Shown here: one piece after another, positions 1 through 9,771 of the stretch | Numbering within the stretch: the stretch's first letter is position 1 | How the letters are laid out: each line of letters begins with the position of its first letter | From: JACXTP01 sp963789555 | GTDB taxonomy: Archaea > Thermoplasmatota > Thermoplasmata > Methanomassiliicoccales > UBA472 | Assembly (NCBI GenBank): GCA_963789555.1 | Contig: CAWBKY010000007.1 | Span: forward strand, 124,001 to 188,000 | Reading direction: 5' to 3' | Length of the DNA: 64,000 nucleotides | Position numbers and translations under genes: made by a program | Notes under the pieces: model-generated | The model's database searches: none | Seen by the model: only the letters and a program-made list of their open reading frames with translations | What the model was told of the DNA's origin: nothing

Positions 1-641
1 AGCAGATACCATACGAGCCAGACGTCGATATCAGGGACTGGGTCAAGGTCGAGGAGGTCATGAGGGATTACGGGCTGGGCCCGAACGGGGCGCAGATCGT
101 GTGCGCGGACCTCATGGCCTTGAACTCCAAGGAGCTGGTCGAGACAGTGGAGAAGTTCCGCACCAACTACGTTCTCATCGATACCCCGGGCCAGATCGAG
201 CTCTTCGCCTTCAGGCAGTCCAGCCAGGTGATCATAGACGCCTTGGGCAGGGACCAATCCTTCTTGGCATTCCTCTCCGACCCAGCATTGGCCAGGACCG
301 CTTCGGGATATGTCTCGATGCTCATGCTCTGCGCCACCGTGCACTTCCGTTTCAACATCCCCTTCATCAACCTGCTCTCCAAGTCCGACACCTTGGCCGA
401 GAAGGACCTGCTCCGCGTGCTCGACTGGTCGCAGGAGCCTGACGCATTATACGATGGCCTGATGCAGGAGCAGGCATCCAGCCGGAGCGTGCTCTCCAAC
501 GAGCTTTTCTATGCCCTGCAGAACATCGGGGTGTACCGGGAGTTGACCCCGGTATCGAGCGAGATCCCCTTTGGTCTGGAGGAATTGTACAACATCATCC
601 AACAGTCATATGAGGGAGGAGAGGACCTCAGCAGGGATTGA
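1..641 (+). CDS. GPN-loop GTPase, 5' end outside window
   Basis: The reading frame is open from base 3, so the gene starts before the window. The visible part carries the family-defining Gly-Pro-Asn insertion (YGLGPNGA), the G3-like DTPGQ motif, and a G4-type segment (NLLSKSD). The missing part would hold the Walker A P-loop. Members of this family (XAB1/Gpn type) are dimeric GTPases; the eukaryotic relatives help assemble and import RNA polymerase II, and the archaeal role is less clear. The C-terminus ends about 40 bases before the next gene on the same strand. The family assignment is firm; the exact function is not. Confidence 0.9.
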   Translation, partial: QIPYEPDVDIRDWVKVEEVMRDYGLGPNGAQIVCADLMALNSKELVETVEKFRTNYVLIDTPGQIELFAFRQSSQVIIDALGRDQSFLAFLSDPALARTASGYVSMLMLCATVHFRFNIPFINLLSKSDTLAEKDLLRVLDWSQEPDALYDGLMQEQASSRSVLSNELFYALQNIGVYRELTPVSSEIPFGLEELYNIIQQSYEGGEDLSRD

Positions 642-683
642 GGCGCCAACGAGCGATATGACCGTTCGTCAACAGGTGAGCAT

Positions 684-857
684 ATGTGGCCTTGGAAGAA
701 GGAGGGTAAGGTGGAGAGGAGGAAGGTGGGGACATACCACTGCCCCAAATGCAACTCCACGAACATCGAACAGGAGGTGGCCCTGACCGGATACATCATC
801 ATCGGTCGTTCCCTGGTCTACCACTGTCACGATTGCGAGTATCGAGGGATGATCGAT
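684..857 (+). CDS. Small zinc-ribbon protein, 3' end lost at a junction
   Basis: The start ATG follows a GGTGAG-type ribosome site. About 57 native codons are visible: a basic N-terminus (MWPWKKEGK), then YHCPKCNST and, about 30 residues later, YHCHDCEYRG, which together form a four-cysteine zinc ribbon. After about base 852 the frame runs on for nearly 200 codons, but those are antisense to the PAN gene and are not a natural C-terminus. Proteins of this type normally end soon after the second CxxC pair. I do not know its partner or target; a nucleic-acid-linked role is only a guess from the fold. Confidence 0.6.
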
Positions 858-860
858 GCT
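849..860. other. Junction truncating two convergent genes
   Basis: Here a plus-strand zinc-ribbon gene and the minus-strand PAN ATPase run into each other, each losing its normal 3' end at nearly the same base. PAN is intact through SPSI, where the family continues into Walker B (IIFIDE), but the sequence turns at once into antisense zinc-ribbon sequence. The simplest reading is a single deletion of at least about 480 bases across the end-to-end gene pair, real or introduced during assembly. Confidence 0.7.
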
Positions 861-1586
861 GGGGGACTTATCCTTGGCCATCTCGAACAGCTCGCGCACC
901 AGGCGGGCACCCTCTCCGATGTACTTCTGCACCAGCTCGGACCCGACCATGCGGATGAAGGTGGCGTTGGTCTGGTGGGCCACCGCTTTGGCGAGCAGGG
1001 TCTTCCCCGTTCCCGGGGGTCCGACCAGCAGCACCCCTTTCGGAGGCTCGATCCCCACGCGCTTGTACAGCTCAGGCCGGAGCAGTGGGTCCTCCACCGC
1101 CTCCCGGATCTCTCGTATCTGCTCCTCCAGGCCGCCGATGTCGTTATAGCTGATGGCGGGCTTCTCCACGATCTCCGCCCCGATGACGATGGGGTCCAAG
1201 GAGGCCGGCAGCACCGACATCACTGCCAAGGTCTGCTTGTTGAGAGCGACGCGCGCGCCGACGGTTATGTCCTCTGTAGGCACGTACTCCGAGGTGGAAA
1301 CGATGAAGTCCGGGCCGGTCGAGCTCTTGACGATGACCCGGCCATCCACAAGGACGTCCTTTATGGAACCGATGATGAGCGGCGGGGACTTGAGGCGCTC
1401 CATCTCCGAGCGCATCCTCTTGATCTCCTTCTGCAGGCGGAATAGCTCGCTCTCGACATAGCGCTTCTCGCCTTCCACCCGCCTTACCTCTTCCAATAGC
1501 TCGGCGTTCTGTCTTTCCAGATGCTCCAGTTTCTGTTTCATCTCTTTGTAAAGATAATCGTCGAGCTGCTCATCGGTCACTATCAC
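855..1586 (-). CDS. Proteasome-activating nucleotidase (PAN), C-terminally truncated
   Basis: This is the AAA+ ATPase that unfolds substrates and feeds them to the 20S proteasome. Visible parts are an N-terminal coiled coil (about residues 15-65), the OB domain (about 75-135), the NDIGGLEEQ linker and Walker A GPPGTGKT at residues 189-196. The family pattern holds to residue 244 (SPSI) and then stops before Walker B, arginine fingers and the C-terminal HbYX tail, so roughly 160 residues are missing. The frame continues for about 60 meaningless codons to 669. The start is GTG at 1586 or GTG at 1580; the TATA-like CTTTAATAAAG near 1602-1612 favours a leaderless start here. As written the product could not hydrolyse ATP. 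Confidence 0.85.
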
Positions 1587-1801
1587 ACCTCGTCAATTCC
1601 ACTTTATTAAAGGGTTTGCTATTTTATCCTTTCGTGTTATTTCACAAACGATAGCATCCTTTCTGGACCCGGGTCAGGTCCAGCCGCATCGCTCGTTCAT
1701 TTCTCCGAATGGAAAATTAACGTTCACAAGCCCTCCCTGCGTCCCGGCCCGGCTAGAAATTGAAAAAGATTATTAAAGTCGGGCCCGTTAGATGCGACCG
1801 G

Positions 1802-2302
1802 GTGAACGACTTGATCTGCGAGCTCTGTGGAAAGGAAACGACCAGGACCGACCCAGTGCAAATCGAGGGAACGACCTTGCGCGTTTGCAAGGATTGCTCC
1901 AAGTTCGGGGACCAGGCCAAGCAAGGGGCGAAGGAGCAACCGAGCAAGATCATCATCCAGTCGCGCCTGGAGAACCGGGAGCGGCGTATGAAGTCGAAGG
2001 ACGTGTACGAGTCGGAGACGGTGAACGAACTGGCCGACGACTATCCTGAGCGCATCCGCCACGCCAGGGAGCAACATGGGTGGAACCAGGAAGAGCTGGC
2101 CCAGAAGATGAGCGAGAAGCACAGCCTGGTGCAGAAGGTGGAGCGGGGCGACATCAAGCCCGACGACGTCCTGGTGAAGAAGTTCGAGAAGACCTTGGGG
2201 GTCAGCCTGATGGAGAAGGTCTCCCTCGTCAAGCCGGAGAAGAAGGCGGTGGCGGGAAAGGGCATGACGCTGGAGGACTTCATCAAGACCAGCAAGAAGT
2301 GA
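1802..2302 (+). CDS. Archaeal MBF1 (multiprotein bridging factor 1)
   Basis: The product has the usual archaeal MBF1 layout: an N-terminal zinc ribbon (CELCG, then CKDC), a basic linker, and a C-terminal Cro/XRE helix-turn-helix (about residues 80-140, RIRHAREQHGWNQEELAQKM). MBF1 binds the general transcription machinery and, in archaea, has also been linked to ribosomes. I chose GTG at 1802 because a TATA-like stretch (GATTATTAAAG, about 1767-1777) lies about 30 bases upstream, implying a leaderless message; a longer frame from TTG at 1760 would place the start inside that promoter. The gene converges with the DUF2240 gene, six bases away. Confidence 0.88.
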   Translation: MNDLICELCGKETTRTDPVQIEGTTLRVCKDCSKFGDQAKQGAKEQPSKIIIQSRLENRERRMKSKDVYESETVNELADDYPERIRHAREQHGWNQEELAQKMSEKHSLVQKVERGDIKPDDVLVKKFEKTLGVSLMEKVSLVKPEKKAVAGKGMTLEDFIKTSKK

Positions 2303-2308
2303 TGCCCC

Positions 2309-2879
2309 TCACTTCTTGAGAATTTCCTCTCTAGTGATGTCATAATACTTGGAGACGTCCATCCCCAGGTCCCTCGCCACGATCAGCGCGGCCACTTCGG
2401 GCACCACCCCAAAGCGCTCCTGCAGCTTGTTGATGCGGGAGACCACGTCCTTCTTCTTGATCTGGGTCTTCTGTGAGATGTCCTCGATGAGAACGGTAAA
2501 AAGTGGTACGTCAGCGACGGGGGCGGTACGCGTCTCTTGAGTCGGTCAAGGGCTGGGGCTCCTTGACCCCCTCGTTCTTCGAGGTCGGAGCGGCCCCGAT
2601 CTCCTTGAGCACTTCGCTGGAGGGCTGGTAGTTCAGAGGTATGTCGATGGAGCGGTAATCGAAAGCGGGCTGGAGCATCCCCTCCTTGGTGATGAGCAGT
2701 CCGCTGGACTTGGCCGCGTCCAGGATCCTCTGGGCATCCTTGGCCTCGATCTTCGGGGCCTTCCCGGGGTCGCTCCAGCGCATATTGAAGAGCAAGGTGT
2801 TCAGGAACTCCTTCTCGGAGACCAGGTTCTTGCCCTTGCGCTTATAGACGATGGCGACCGTCCTCTCTAGCTCACCCAT
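2309..2879 (-). CDS. DUF2240 family protein, one frame break
   Basis: The N-terminal 115 or so residues (MGELERTVAIVYKRKGK onward) and a second segment ending in DITREEILKK lie in adjacent frames and join into one 189-residue protein if one base is removed from the G run at 2519-2523. The archaeal DUF2240 family has this layout: a small helical part, then a conserved segment with RINKLQERF and VAALIVARDLGMDVS. Its function is unknown; it is widespread in Euryarchaeota and may bind nucleic acid. It stands alone between MBF1 and the thermosome gene, with which it is divergent. Confidence 0.75.
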
Positions 2880-3059
2880 GGAAAACCCTCCGACAAGTCA
2901 GGCTCAGTGATGTCGCCACGCAATTTATTGATTGCCCTCGTCACCTCTTCCGGGCCTCCTTTGGACAAGCACCCAAAATTTGACCGGTGGAAAAGGACGG
3001 TAGCCAGAGGGTCATCTGATAGCCCAGCTCCATCATGATATAATCGTGGGCCGACGGGA

Positions 3060-3071
3060 TATTATTATATA
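3060..3071 (+). promoter_or_regulatory. TATA element of the thermosome gene
   Basis: ATATTATTATAT lies about 80 bases before the thermosome start, giving an expected 5' leader of about 55 bases. A strong Shine-Dalgarno sequence (GGAGGT, about 3138-3143) precedes the ATG, so this message looks leadered, unlike many others in the window. Confidence 0.6.
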
Positions 3072-3150
3072 GAAGAACAAACATTCCAAGGCCGCATCTA
3101 GCGTTCAGGCTAGGATTTGTCTGTTAGATATGATTTAGGAGGTAAGTGAA

Positions 3151-4791
3151 ATGGCAATGGGAAACACACCGATACTGATCCTCAGGGAGGGCACAAAGCG
3201 CGACAGGGGCAAGGACGCCCAGTTCAACAACATCCAGGCGGCCAGGGCCATCGCTGACGCGGTTCGCAGCACCCTCGGACCCCGGGGCATGGACAAAATG
3301 CTCGTGGATTCCATGGGGGACGTAACGATCACCAACGATGGGGTAACCATCCTGAAGGAGATCGATGTCGACCACCCCGCCGCCAAGATGCTGGTGGAGG
3401 TCGCCAAGACCCAGGATGAGCAGTGCGGAGATGGGACCACCACCGCCGTCGTTCTGGCCGGCGAGCTGTTGAAGAAGTCCGTCGACCTGGTCGACGCCAA
3501 CGTACACCCCACCATAATCACCAACGGTTACAGATTGGCCGCCATCAAGGCCCTGGAGGTAATGGACTCTGTGGCCATGGACGTCGGGCCCAACGACAGG
3601 GAGACCCTGGTCAAGATCGCCCAGACCGCCATGATGAGCAAGCAGGTGGTCGGCTCCAAGGAGCTGATGGGCGACATATCCGTCGACGCGGTCCGCCGCG
3701 TCGCCGAGAAGGTCAGCGGCAAGTACGTCGTTGACATGGACAACATCCAGGTGGTCAAGAAGACCGGCGGTTCCATGGACGACACCACCCTCATCGAGGG
3801 CATCATCGTCGACAAGGAACCGGTACACCCGGCCATGCCCCGCCGCATCGAGAAGGCCAAGATCGCCCTGCTCGACGCCGCTCTGGAGATCAAGAAGACC
3901 GAGACCGACGCCAAGATCGAGATAACCGACCCCATGCAGATGCAGGCATTCCTCGACGAGGAGGAGAAGTATCTGCGCAAGATCGTGGAGACCATCAAGG
4001 CCTCGGGCGCCAACGCCGTCTTCTGCCAGAAGGGCATCGACGACCTGGTGCAGCACTTCCTCGCCAAGGAGAAGATCTATGCCGCTCGCCGCGTCAAGAA
4101 GAGCGACATGGAGAAGCTGGCCAAGGCCACCGGAGCCCAACTGATCACCAAGATCGACGAGCTCAACGCCGACGACCTGGGCAAGGCCGCCCTGTTGGAG
4201 GTCAAGAAGATCCAGGACGAGGAGATGACCTTCGTCACCGGTTGCAAGAACCCCAAGGCCCTGAGCATCCTGATCCGGGCCGGGACCCAGCACGTGGTCG
4301 ATGAGATCGAGCGCTCCCTTGACGACGCCATGTCCGTGGTCGCCGTGGCCATCGAGGAAGGCCGCATGCTGACCGGCGGCGGTTCCACCGCTGTCGAGCT
4401 GGCCATGAGGCTTCGCGAGTACTCCGCCACCGTCGGCGGGCGCGAGCAGATCGCCATCGACGCCTTCGCATCCGCCATGGAGGTCATCCCGACCGCCCTG
4501 GCCGAGAACGCTGGCCTCGACCCGATCGACATCCTCATCGAGCTGCGCAAGGCCCACAAGACCGGCAAGACCCACTTCGGCCTGAACGTGTACTCCGGAA
4601 AGGTGGAGGACATGCTCAAGCTGAACGTCCTTGAGCCCATCTGCGTCGGAAGGCAGGCCATCATGTCCGCCACCGACGCTGCCGTCATGATCCTCAGGAT
4701 CGATGACGTGATCGCCTCCAAGGGCGGTCCTGGCATGGGCGGAATGGGCGGAATGGGCGGCGGAATGCCTGGCGCGGGCGAAGACGACTAA
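3151..4791 (+). CDS. Thermosome subunit (group II chaperonin)
   Basis: This 546-residue protein is full length for the family. It folds proteins inside a double-ring, ATP-driven cage in the cytoplasm. Visible signatures are the N-terminal RTLGPRGMDKMLVD-like nucleotide motif, TNDGVTIL, the catalytic GDGTTT segment, and late GGGSTAVELA. The C-terminus is a Gly-Met tail (GGMGGMGGGMPGAGEDD) pointing into the cavity. Only one subunit gene is visible here; others may lie elsewhere. It is followed by a hairpin and then by the bacterial-type chaperone operon, giving one chaperone locus. Confidence 0.97.
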   Translation: MAMGNTPILILREGTKRDRGKDAQFNNIQAARAIADAVRSTLGPRGMDKMLVDSMGDVTITNDGVTILKEIDVDHPAAKMLVEVAKTQDEQCGDGTTTAVVLAGELLKKSVDLVDANVHPTIITNGYRLAAIKALEVMDSVAMDVGPNDRETLVKIAQTAMMSKQVVGSKELMGDISVDAVRRVAEKVSGKYVVDMDNIQVVKKTGGSMDDTTLIEGIIVDKEPVHPAMPRRIEKAKIALLDAALEIKKTETDAKIEITDPMQMQAFLDEEEKYLRKIVETIKASGANAVFCQKGIDDLVQHFLAKEKIYAARRVKKSDMEKLAKATGAQLITKIDELNADDLGKAALLEVKKIQDEEMTFVTGCKNPKALSILIRAGTQHVVDEIERSLDDAMSVVAVAIEEGRMLTGGGSTAVELAMRLREYSATVGGREQIAIDAFASAMEVIPTALAENAGLDPIDILIELRKAHKTGKTHFGLNVYSGKVEDMLKLNVLEPICVGRQAIMSATDAAVMILRIDDVIASKGGPGMGGMGGMGGGMPGAGEDD

Positions 4792-4803
4792 ACACATTCC
4801 ATA

Positions 4804-4825
4804 GGGAGGGGCAAAGGCCCCTCCC
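4804..4825 (+). terminator. Hairpin after the thermosome gene
   Basis: A perfect 9-base stem (GGGAGGGGC / GCCCCTCCC) with a four-base AAAG loop begins 13 bases after the thermosome stop. It probably ends or stabilises the thermosome message. There is no long T run directly after it, so true terminator activity is inferred. Confidence 0.5.
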
Positions 4826-4892
4826 ATCACAAACCTATTAACCCAGGATTCCCCAATAAGATTTTAAAAAAATGGTCAGGATGGGCAATAAA

Positions 4893-5428
4893 ATGGTCGA
4901 GGACGCTGACGAGAGCGGCGAAGAGGCCATCACCAGCGAGGGGAACGAGCTGGAGGAGTTGCGCAAGGAGCTGGACGACACCCGACAGGTCTCTGGCGAC
5001 AGAGAACGCCAGGAGCCGGGAGGTGCTGGACATGGCCAAGCGCATCCAGGCCGACTTCGACAATTACAAGAAGAGGGTCGGTCCGGGAGAGGGAGGACAT
5101 CGTCCGGGCGGCCAACGACAAGCTCGTCCTGGAGCTCCTCAGCACGCTCGACGACCTGGACCGGGCCACCGAGACCGATTGGGACGAGGCCGAGCTGCGC
5201 GCCGGCATCGGGCAGATAAGAAGCAACTTCCTATCATTACTGAAAGGACATGGCCTCAGGGAGATCCCCAACGAAATGTTCGACCCCCAGTACCACGAGG
5301 CATTCTCGGTGGGCGAGGGAGAGGACGGGGCCGTCATAGAGGTCTATCAGAAGGGCTATTGCCTCGGCCCGAGGGTATTGAGGCATTCTAAAGTCAAAGT
5401 GGGAAAGAGCAAGGAGAAAGGTGAGTAA
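4893..5428 (+). CDS. grpE: GrpE nucleotide exchange factor, two frame breaks
   Basis: GrpE releases ADP from DnaK. The three frame segments join to a 177-residue protein: an acidic, coiled-coil N-terminus (MVEDADESGEEA), the helical MAKRIQADFDNYKKR segment, and a C-terminal beta domain ending in PNEMFDPQYHEAFS and GYCLGPRVLRHSKV, the classic GrpE end. Removing one base near 4990 and one near 5080 restores the frame. The start at 4893 fits a leaderless message, because TTTTAAAAAA lies about 30 bases upstream; ATG at 4872 is the alternative. The stop lies one base before the dnaK ATG, so the genes are co-transcribed. Confidence 0.88.
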
Positions 5429-5429
5429 A

Positions 5430-7290
5430 ATGGCTAAGATCATCGGAATAGATCTGGGCACGAGCAACTCAGCCGCAGCCGTCATGGAGGGCGGTCGACC
5501 GAGCATCATCCCCAGCGCCGAGGGCACCAGCATCGGTGGCAAGGCTTTCCCGTCCTACGTGGCGTTCACGAAGGACGGTCAGTTGTTGGTGGGCGAACCG
5601 GCCCGCCGTCAGGCCGTCTCCAACCCGGAGGGGACCATCGCCGCGATCAAACGCAAGATGGGGACCGACTACAAGGTCTCCGCGGTCGGCAAAGAGTACA
5701 CCCCCCAGCAGATATCGGCCTTCATCCTGCAGAAGATAAAGCGCGATGCCGAGGCCTATCTGGGCGAGACCGTCACCAAAGCGGTCATCACCGTGCCGGC
5801 CTACTTCAACGACAACCAGCGCACCGCCACCAAGGACGCCGGCGCCATCGCCGGACTGGAAGTGGTGCGCATCATCAACGAACCCACCGCGGCGGCCTTG
5901 GCATACGGTCTGGACAAGACGGGCAAGGCCCAGAAGATCATGGTCTTCGACCTTGGCGGCGGTACGTTGGACGTGACCATCATGGACTTCAGCGAGGGCG
6001 TCTTCGAGGTCATCTCCACCAGCGGCGACACGCAGCTGGGCGGGACGGACATGGACGAGACGCTCATCCGTTACGTAGCATCCACCTTCCGCAAGGAGAG
6101 CGGCATCGACCTCACCGCCGACAAGATGGCCATGTGGCGCGTGCGCGAGGCCTGCGAGAAGGCCAAGATCGAGCTCAGCACCACCATGCAGACCGAGATC
6201 AACCTGCCGTTCATCTCCGCCGACGCCACAGGGCCGAAGCACCTCTCCATGAACCTGAGCCGAGCCACCCTGGAGGAGCTCATCCGCCCCATTGTGGAAC
6301 GCTGCCGGGGTCCAATGATGAACGCCCTGAACGACGCCAAGCTCACCGCGGACAAGGTGGACTCGGTCATCCTCGTGGGCGGTCCGACCCGCATGCCCAT
6401 GGTGCAGAAGTTCGTGGAAGGTTTAGTGGGCAGCAAGATCCAGCGCGGCGTGGACCCGATGGAGTGCGTGGCCATGGGCGCGGCCATCCAGGCCGCCGTC
6501 CTATCTGGCGAGGTGAAGGACGTCCTCCTGCTCGATGTGACGCCCCTCTCGCTGAGCATCGAGACCTTGGGCGGCGTGGCGACGAGGCTCATCGAGCGCA
6601 ACACCACCATCCCTACCCGCAAGTCGCAGGTCTTCAGCACCGCGGCGGACGGGCAGTCCAGCGTGGAGATCCACGTCATGCAGGGGGAGAGGCCCATGTC
6701 CCATGACAACACCTCGCTGGGCCGTTTCATTCTCTCCGGCATCCCTCCCGCGCCGCGGGGCATGCCTCAGATAGAGGTCACCTTCGACATCGACGCCAAC
6801 GGCATAATCAACGTCACCGCCAAGGACCTAGGCACGGGGAAGCAGGCCGCCATCACCATCACCGCCAGCACCAAGCTCTCCAAGGAGGAGATCGAGCGCA
6901 TGGTCAAGAACGCGGAGCAGTTCGCCGATCAGGACAAGACGCAGAGGGAGAAGGTGGAGACCACCAACCAGGCGGAGCAGCTCGTCTACACCACCGAGAA
7001 GGCGCTTGCAGGAACTGGGCGCCCAGGTCACCAACGAGGAGCGGGTCAAGGTGGAACAGGCGGTCAGCGCTCTCAAGGACGAGATAAAGAAGGGCGACAC
7101 CGCATCCATCAAAGCGAAGATGGACGCCCTCTCCAAGGAGTTCTATGCCATCTCCACCCGCATCTATCAGAACGTGCAGCACCAGCAGCAGCAACAACAG
7201 CAACAGCAGCAGGCCCCGGGCGGCCAGCAGAACCCGGACGGCTCGGTGGACGCCGAGTACAAGATCATCGACGACGATGACAAGAAGTAG
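5430..7290 (+). CDS. dnaK: DnaK (Hsp70), one frame break near the 3' end
   Basis: ATP-dependent Hsp70 chaperone. The N-terminal GIDLGTSNSAAA phosphate loop, VPAYFNDNQRTATKDAG, INEPTAAALAYG and DLGGGTLDVT signatures are all present, followed by the substrate-binding domain (VTPLSLSIETLGG). Near 7003-7006 the frame shifts: removing one T gives EKALQELGAQVTNEER and restores the lid domain to a total of 619 residues. The C-terminus is glutamine-rich (a run of about ten Q encoded by CAG/CAA) and ends in DDDDKK. It sits between grpE and dnaJ with very short gaps. DnaK was probably gained by archaea from bacteria. Confidence 0.95.
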
Positions 7291-7305
7291 GAAAGCTGAG
7301 ACCTG

Positions 7306-8443
7306 ATGGCCGACAAGCGCGATTACTATGAGGTCCTGGGGGTCCCCAAGGACGCCAACGCGGAGGACATAAAGAAGGCCTACCGCCAGTTGGCCCGCCA
7401 GTACCACCCGGACGTGACCAAGGAGGACCCCAAGATGGCGGAGGAGCGCTTCAAGGAGATCTCCGAGGCCTACGAGGTGCTGGTGGACACGGAGAAGCGC
7501 GCCTTTGTACGACAAGTACGGCCATGCCGGGGTGCAGCCCCAGTTCCGCGAGGGGAACTTCACCTGGAACGATTTCAGCCACGCCTCCGACCTAGGGGAC
7601 ATATTTGGGGACATGGGCTTCGGCTTCGGCGGGGACCTGTTCGACATGTTCTTCGGCGGGGGAAGGCGCCGGGGTCCGAGGCAGGGCAACAATCTCCGTT
7701 ACGATATCGAGATCACGCTGGAGGAGGCCTCGTTAGGGATGGAGAAAGAGGTCACGGTGCCCATCTCCTCCAAGTGCGAGGATTGCGACGGCACCGGGTC
7801 CAAGAGCAAGCGCTCCACTCGATGCCAAGCTTGCGGCGGTCAAGGCCAGGTGCAACGCGTGGAGCGTCGCGGGCCGGTGCAGTATGCCAACATCGTCACC
7901 TGCCCGACCTGCCGGGGACTGGGGAAGGTGGTGTCGGACCCCTGTCCCAAGTGCAATGCCATCGGGTATGTCCGAAAAAGCAGGACCATATCCCTCACCG
8001 TCCCCAAAGGGGTCGACACGGGCATGACCTTCCGCGTGCCAGGCGCAGGCGAGCCCAGTCAGAACGGCGGCCCGCCCGGCGACCTGTTGGTCGTGGTGCA
8101 TGTGAAGGAGCACGAGCTCTTCAAGCGGGACGGGGCCAACATCTACATGAACTGGCCCATAGGTTTCGCCGAAGCAGCCCTCGGTGCCAAGCTCGAGGTG
8201 CCCACCCTCCATGGCCAGGCCGAGCTCTCCGTTCCGGCCGGCACCCAGACCGACACGGTGTTCCGTCTCAAGGGCTCCGGGCTGGAGGTCTTCGGGGGCC
8301 GGGGCAAGGGCGATCAGTTCGTCCAGGTCAAGGTCCAGGTGCCCAAGAAGCTCACGACGGAGCAGAAGGAGCTGTTGCGCAAGTTCGCCGAGCTCGACGA
8401 GACGAAGAAGGGATTCTTCTCCCGTTTCGCCCACAGCAAGTAG
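7306..8443 (+). CDS. dnaJ: DnaJ (Hsp40), one frame break
   Basis: DnaJ delivers substrates to DnaK and stimulates its ATPase. The J domain holds YYEVLGV and the HPD motif (RQYHPDVTK). At 7503-7507 an extra T splits the gene; removing it gives EKRALYDKYG and a 378-residue product. Downstream are a Gly/Phe-rich region (GDMGFGFGGDLFDMFFGGG), four zinc-binding CxxCxGxG-type repeats (CEDCDGTG, CQACGGQG, CPTCRGLG, CPKCNAIG) and the C-terminal substrate domains. It is the last gene of the grpE-dnaK-dnaJ operon. Confidence 0.94.
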
Positions 8444-8559
8444 GCTGACCATGTCTTAGCACGGCATCGAAAAGGATTATGAATCGCTGAAACCTGGGGC
8501 TCTCTGCTTCGAGGTGTCAGTCCACGGTAGGTTTTCCTGGGACCAAAGGGTCGCTACAA

Positions 8560-9762
8560 GGCTTCGACCGCCGCATCTGGATCCTGTTCTACGGCAGGAT
8601 AGCGACAGCGGCGGGCTTCTGCCTGGCCATCCCCTTCCTGTCGCTCTACCTGCACAACGAGCTGGGCATCACCATGTCGGTGGTGGGCCTGGTGCTGTTG
8701 GTGGCGACGTTGATCGGTTCCATGGGCCAGATAGTCGGTGGCGAGCTCGCTGACCGCTACGGGCGGCGAAAGGTCATGCTGCTCGGTCTGGCATGGCGGG
8801 CGGTGGCGTTCCTGCTCATCAGCTTCGCCATCGGTGCCGGGGCGGACTATCTGCTCCTGGCCGGACTGATAACTCTCAGCTCCTTCGGTGGTTCCATGTT
8901 CGACCCCGCCTCGAACGCGATGATAGCGGACGTGGTGGAGCCCTCCAAGCGGTTGGAGGCGTACAGCTTCCTGCGCATCGCCCAGAACATCGGCTGGGCC
9001 CTGGGCCCGATGATCGGCGGCATTCTGACCATATGGGTGTCGTTCAGCACGCTCTTCCTCCTCGGTTCCATCGCCACCATGTGCGTGACGGTCTTCCTTT
9101 ACCTGTACATCGAGGAATCGCTGCGCCCTGGACAGGCCACGCAGCGCTTCAGTCTGAGGGACATCGGGCACGTGACCTCGGACCGCACCTTCATGACCTA
9201 TTGCATGGTCTCGATCCTGCTGTTCATCATGTTCGGGCAGATGTCGTCCACCTATGCGGTGTTCAGCACGGACACGCTGGGCCTGAGCACGCCAGAGGTG
9301 GGCTACCTCTGGGCCTGGAACGGCCTGTTGGTGATCGTCCTGCAGTTCCCCATCGCCCGTTGGGTGTCGCCCTACAAGATGTCCAGCGTGATGGCGCTGG
9401 GGGCGCTGCTCTATGCCGTGGGCTATGGCATCACGGGCTTCGCCACTGGCTTCCTGTTCCTGCTCATGAACATGTCCATCATCACCTTCGGGGAGATGGT
9501 GGTGTCGCCGGCGGCGATGAACCTCACCGCCAACATGTCCCCGGAGAACGAGCGCGGTCGCTATATGGGGGTGTTCGGCCTCTTCTCCTCCATCGGCTTC
9601 AGCATGGGCCCCTTCGCCGGGGGCGTGATCATGGACACGGTGACGCAGAACGATGTCCTGATGTGGGCCGCCATCGGTTCCTTCGGCGTCCTCGCCGCGC
9701 TGGGCTATTTGTTCCTGGGGCGGCGCCTCAGCGCCCAGAAGAACTCCGCCGTCGGTGCGTGA
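8560..9762 (+). CDS. MFS transporter, start unclear
   Basis: A 12-helix drug-proton antiporter type MFS carrier. The loop 2-3 motif ADRYGRRKVM is clear, and the protein closely parallels the next gene. Homology begins at GFDRRIWILFYGRI (8560), matching GYDRRIWILFYSRL there, yet no in-frame start codon exists between a stop at 8488 and ATG 8674. A lost base near 8558-8562 would join it to the frame reading GRYKGFDRR, so the true N-terminus is probably obscured by an error. The substrate is unknown. Confidence 0.85.
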   Translation, partial: GFDRRIWILFYGRIATAAGFCLAIPFLSLYLHNELGITMSVVGLVLLVATLIGSMGQIVGGELADRYGRRKVMLLGLAWRAVAFLLISFAIGAGADYLLLAGLITLSSFGGSMFDPASNAMIADVVEPSKRLEAYSFLRIAQNIGWALGPMIGGILTIWVSFSTLFLLGSIATMCVTVFLYLYIEESLRPGQATQRFSLRDIGHVTSDRTFMTYCMVSILLFIMFGQMSSTYAVFSTDTLGLSTPEVGYLWAWNGLLVIVLQFPIARWVSPYKMSSVMALGALLYAVGYGITGFATGFLFLLMNMSIITFGEMVVSPAAMNLTANMSPENERGRYMGVFGLFSSIGFSMGPFAGGVIMDTVTQNDVLMWAAIGSFGVLAALGYLFLGRRLSAQKNSAVGA

Positions 9763-9771
9763 GGTGGGGAA

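Noticed and set aside
3124..4830. 568-residue minus-strand frame across the thermosome gene
   Set aside because: It is antisense to a fully conserved gene and has a biased, low-complexity composition caused by GC-rich codons; no homology-like motif.
7180..7212. CAG/CAA run as a mobile or phase-variable repeat
   Set aside because: It codes in frame for a short glutamine tract at the DnaK C-terminus, mixed CAG and CAA; nothing indicates phase variation.
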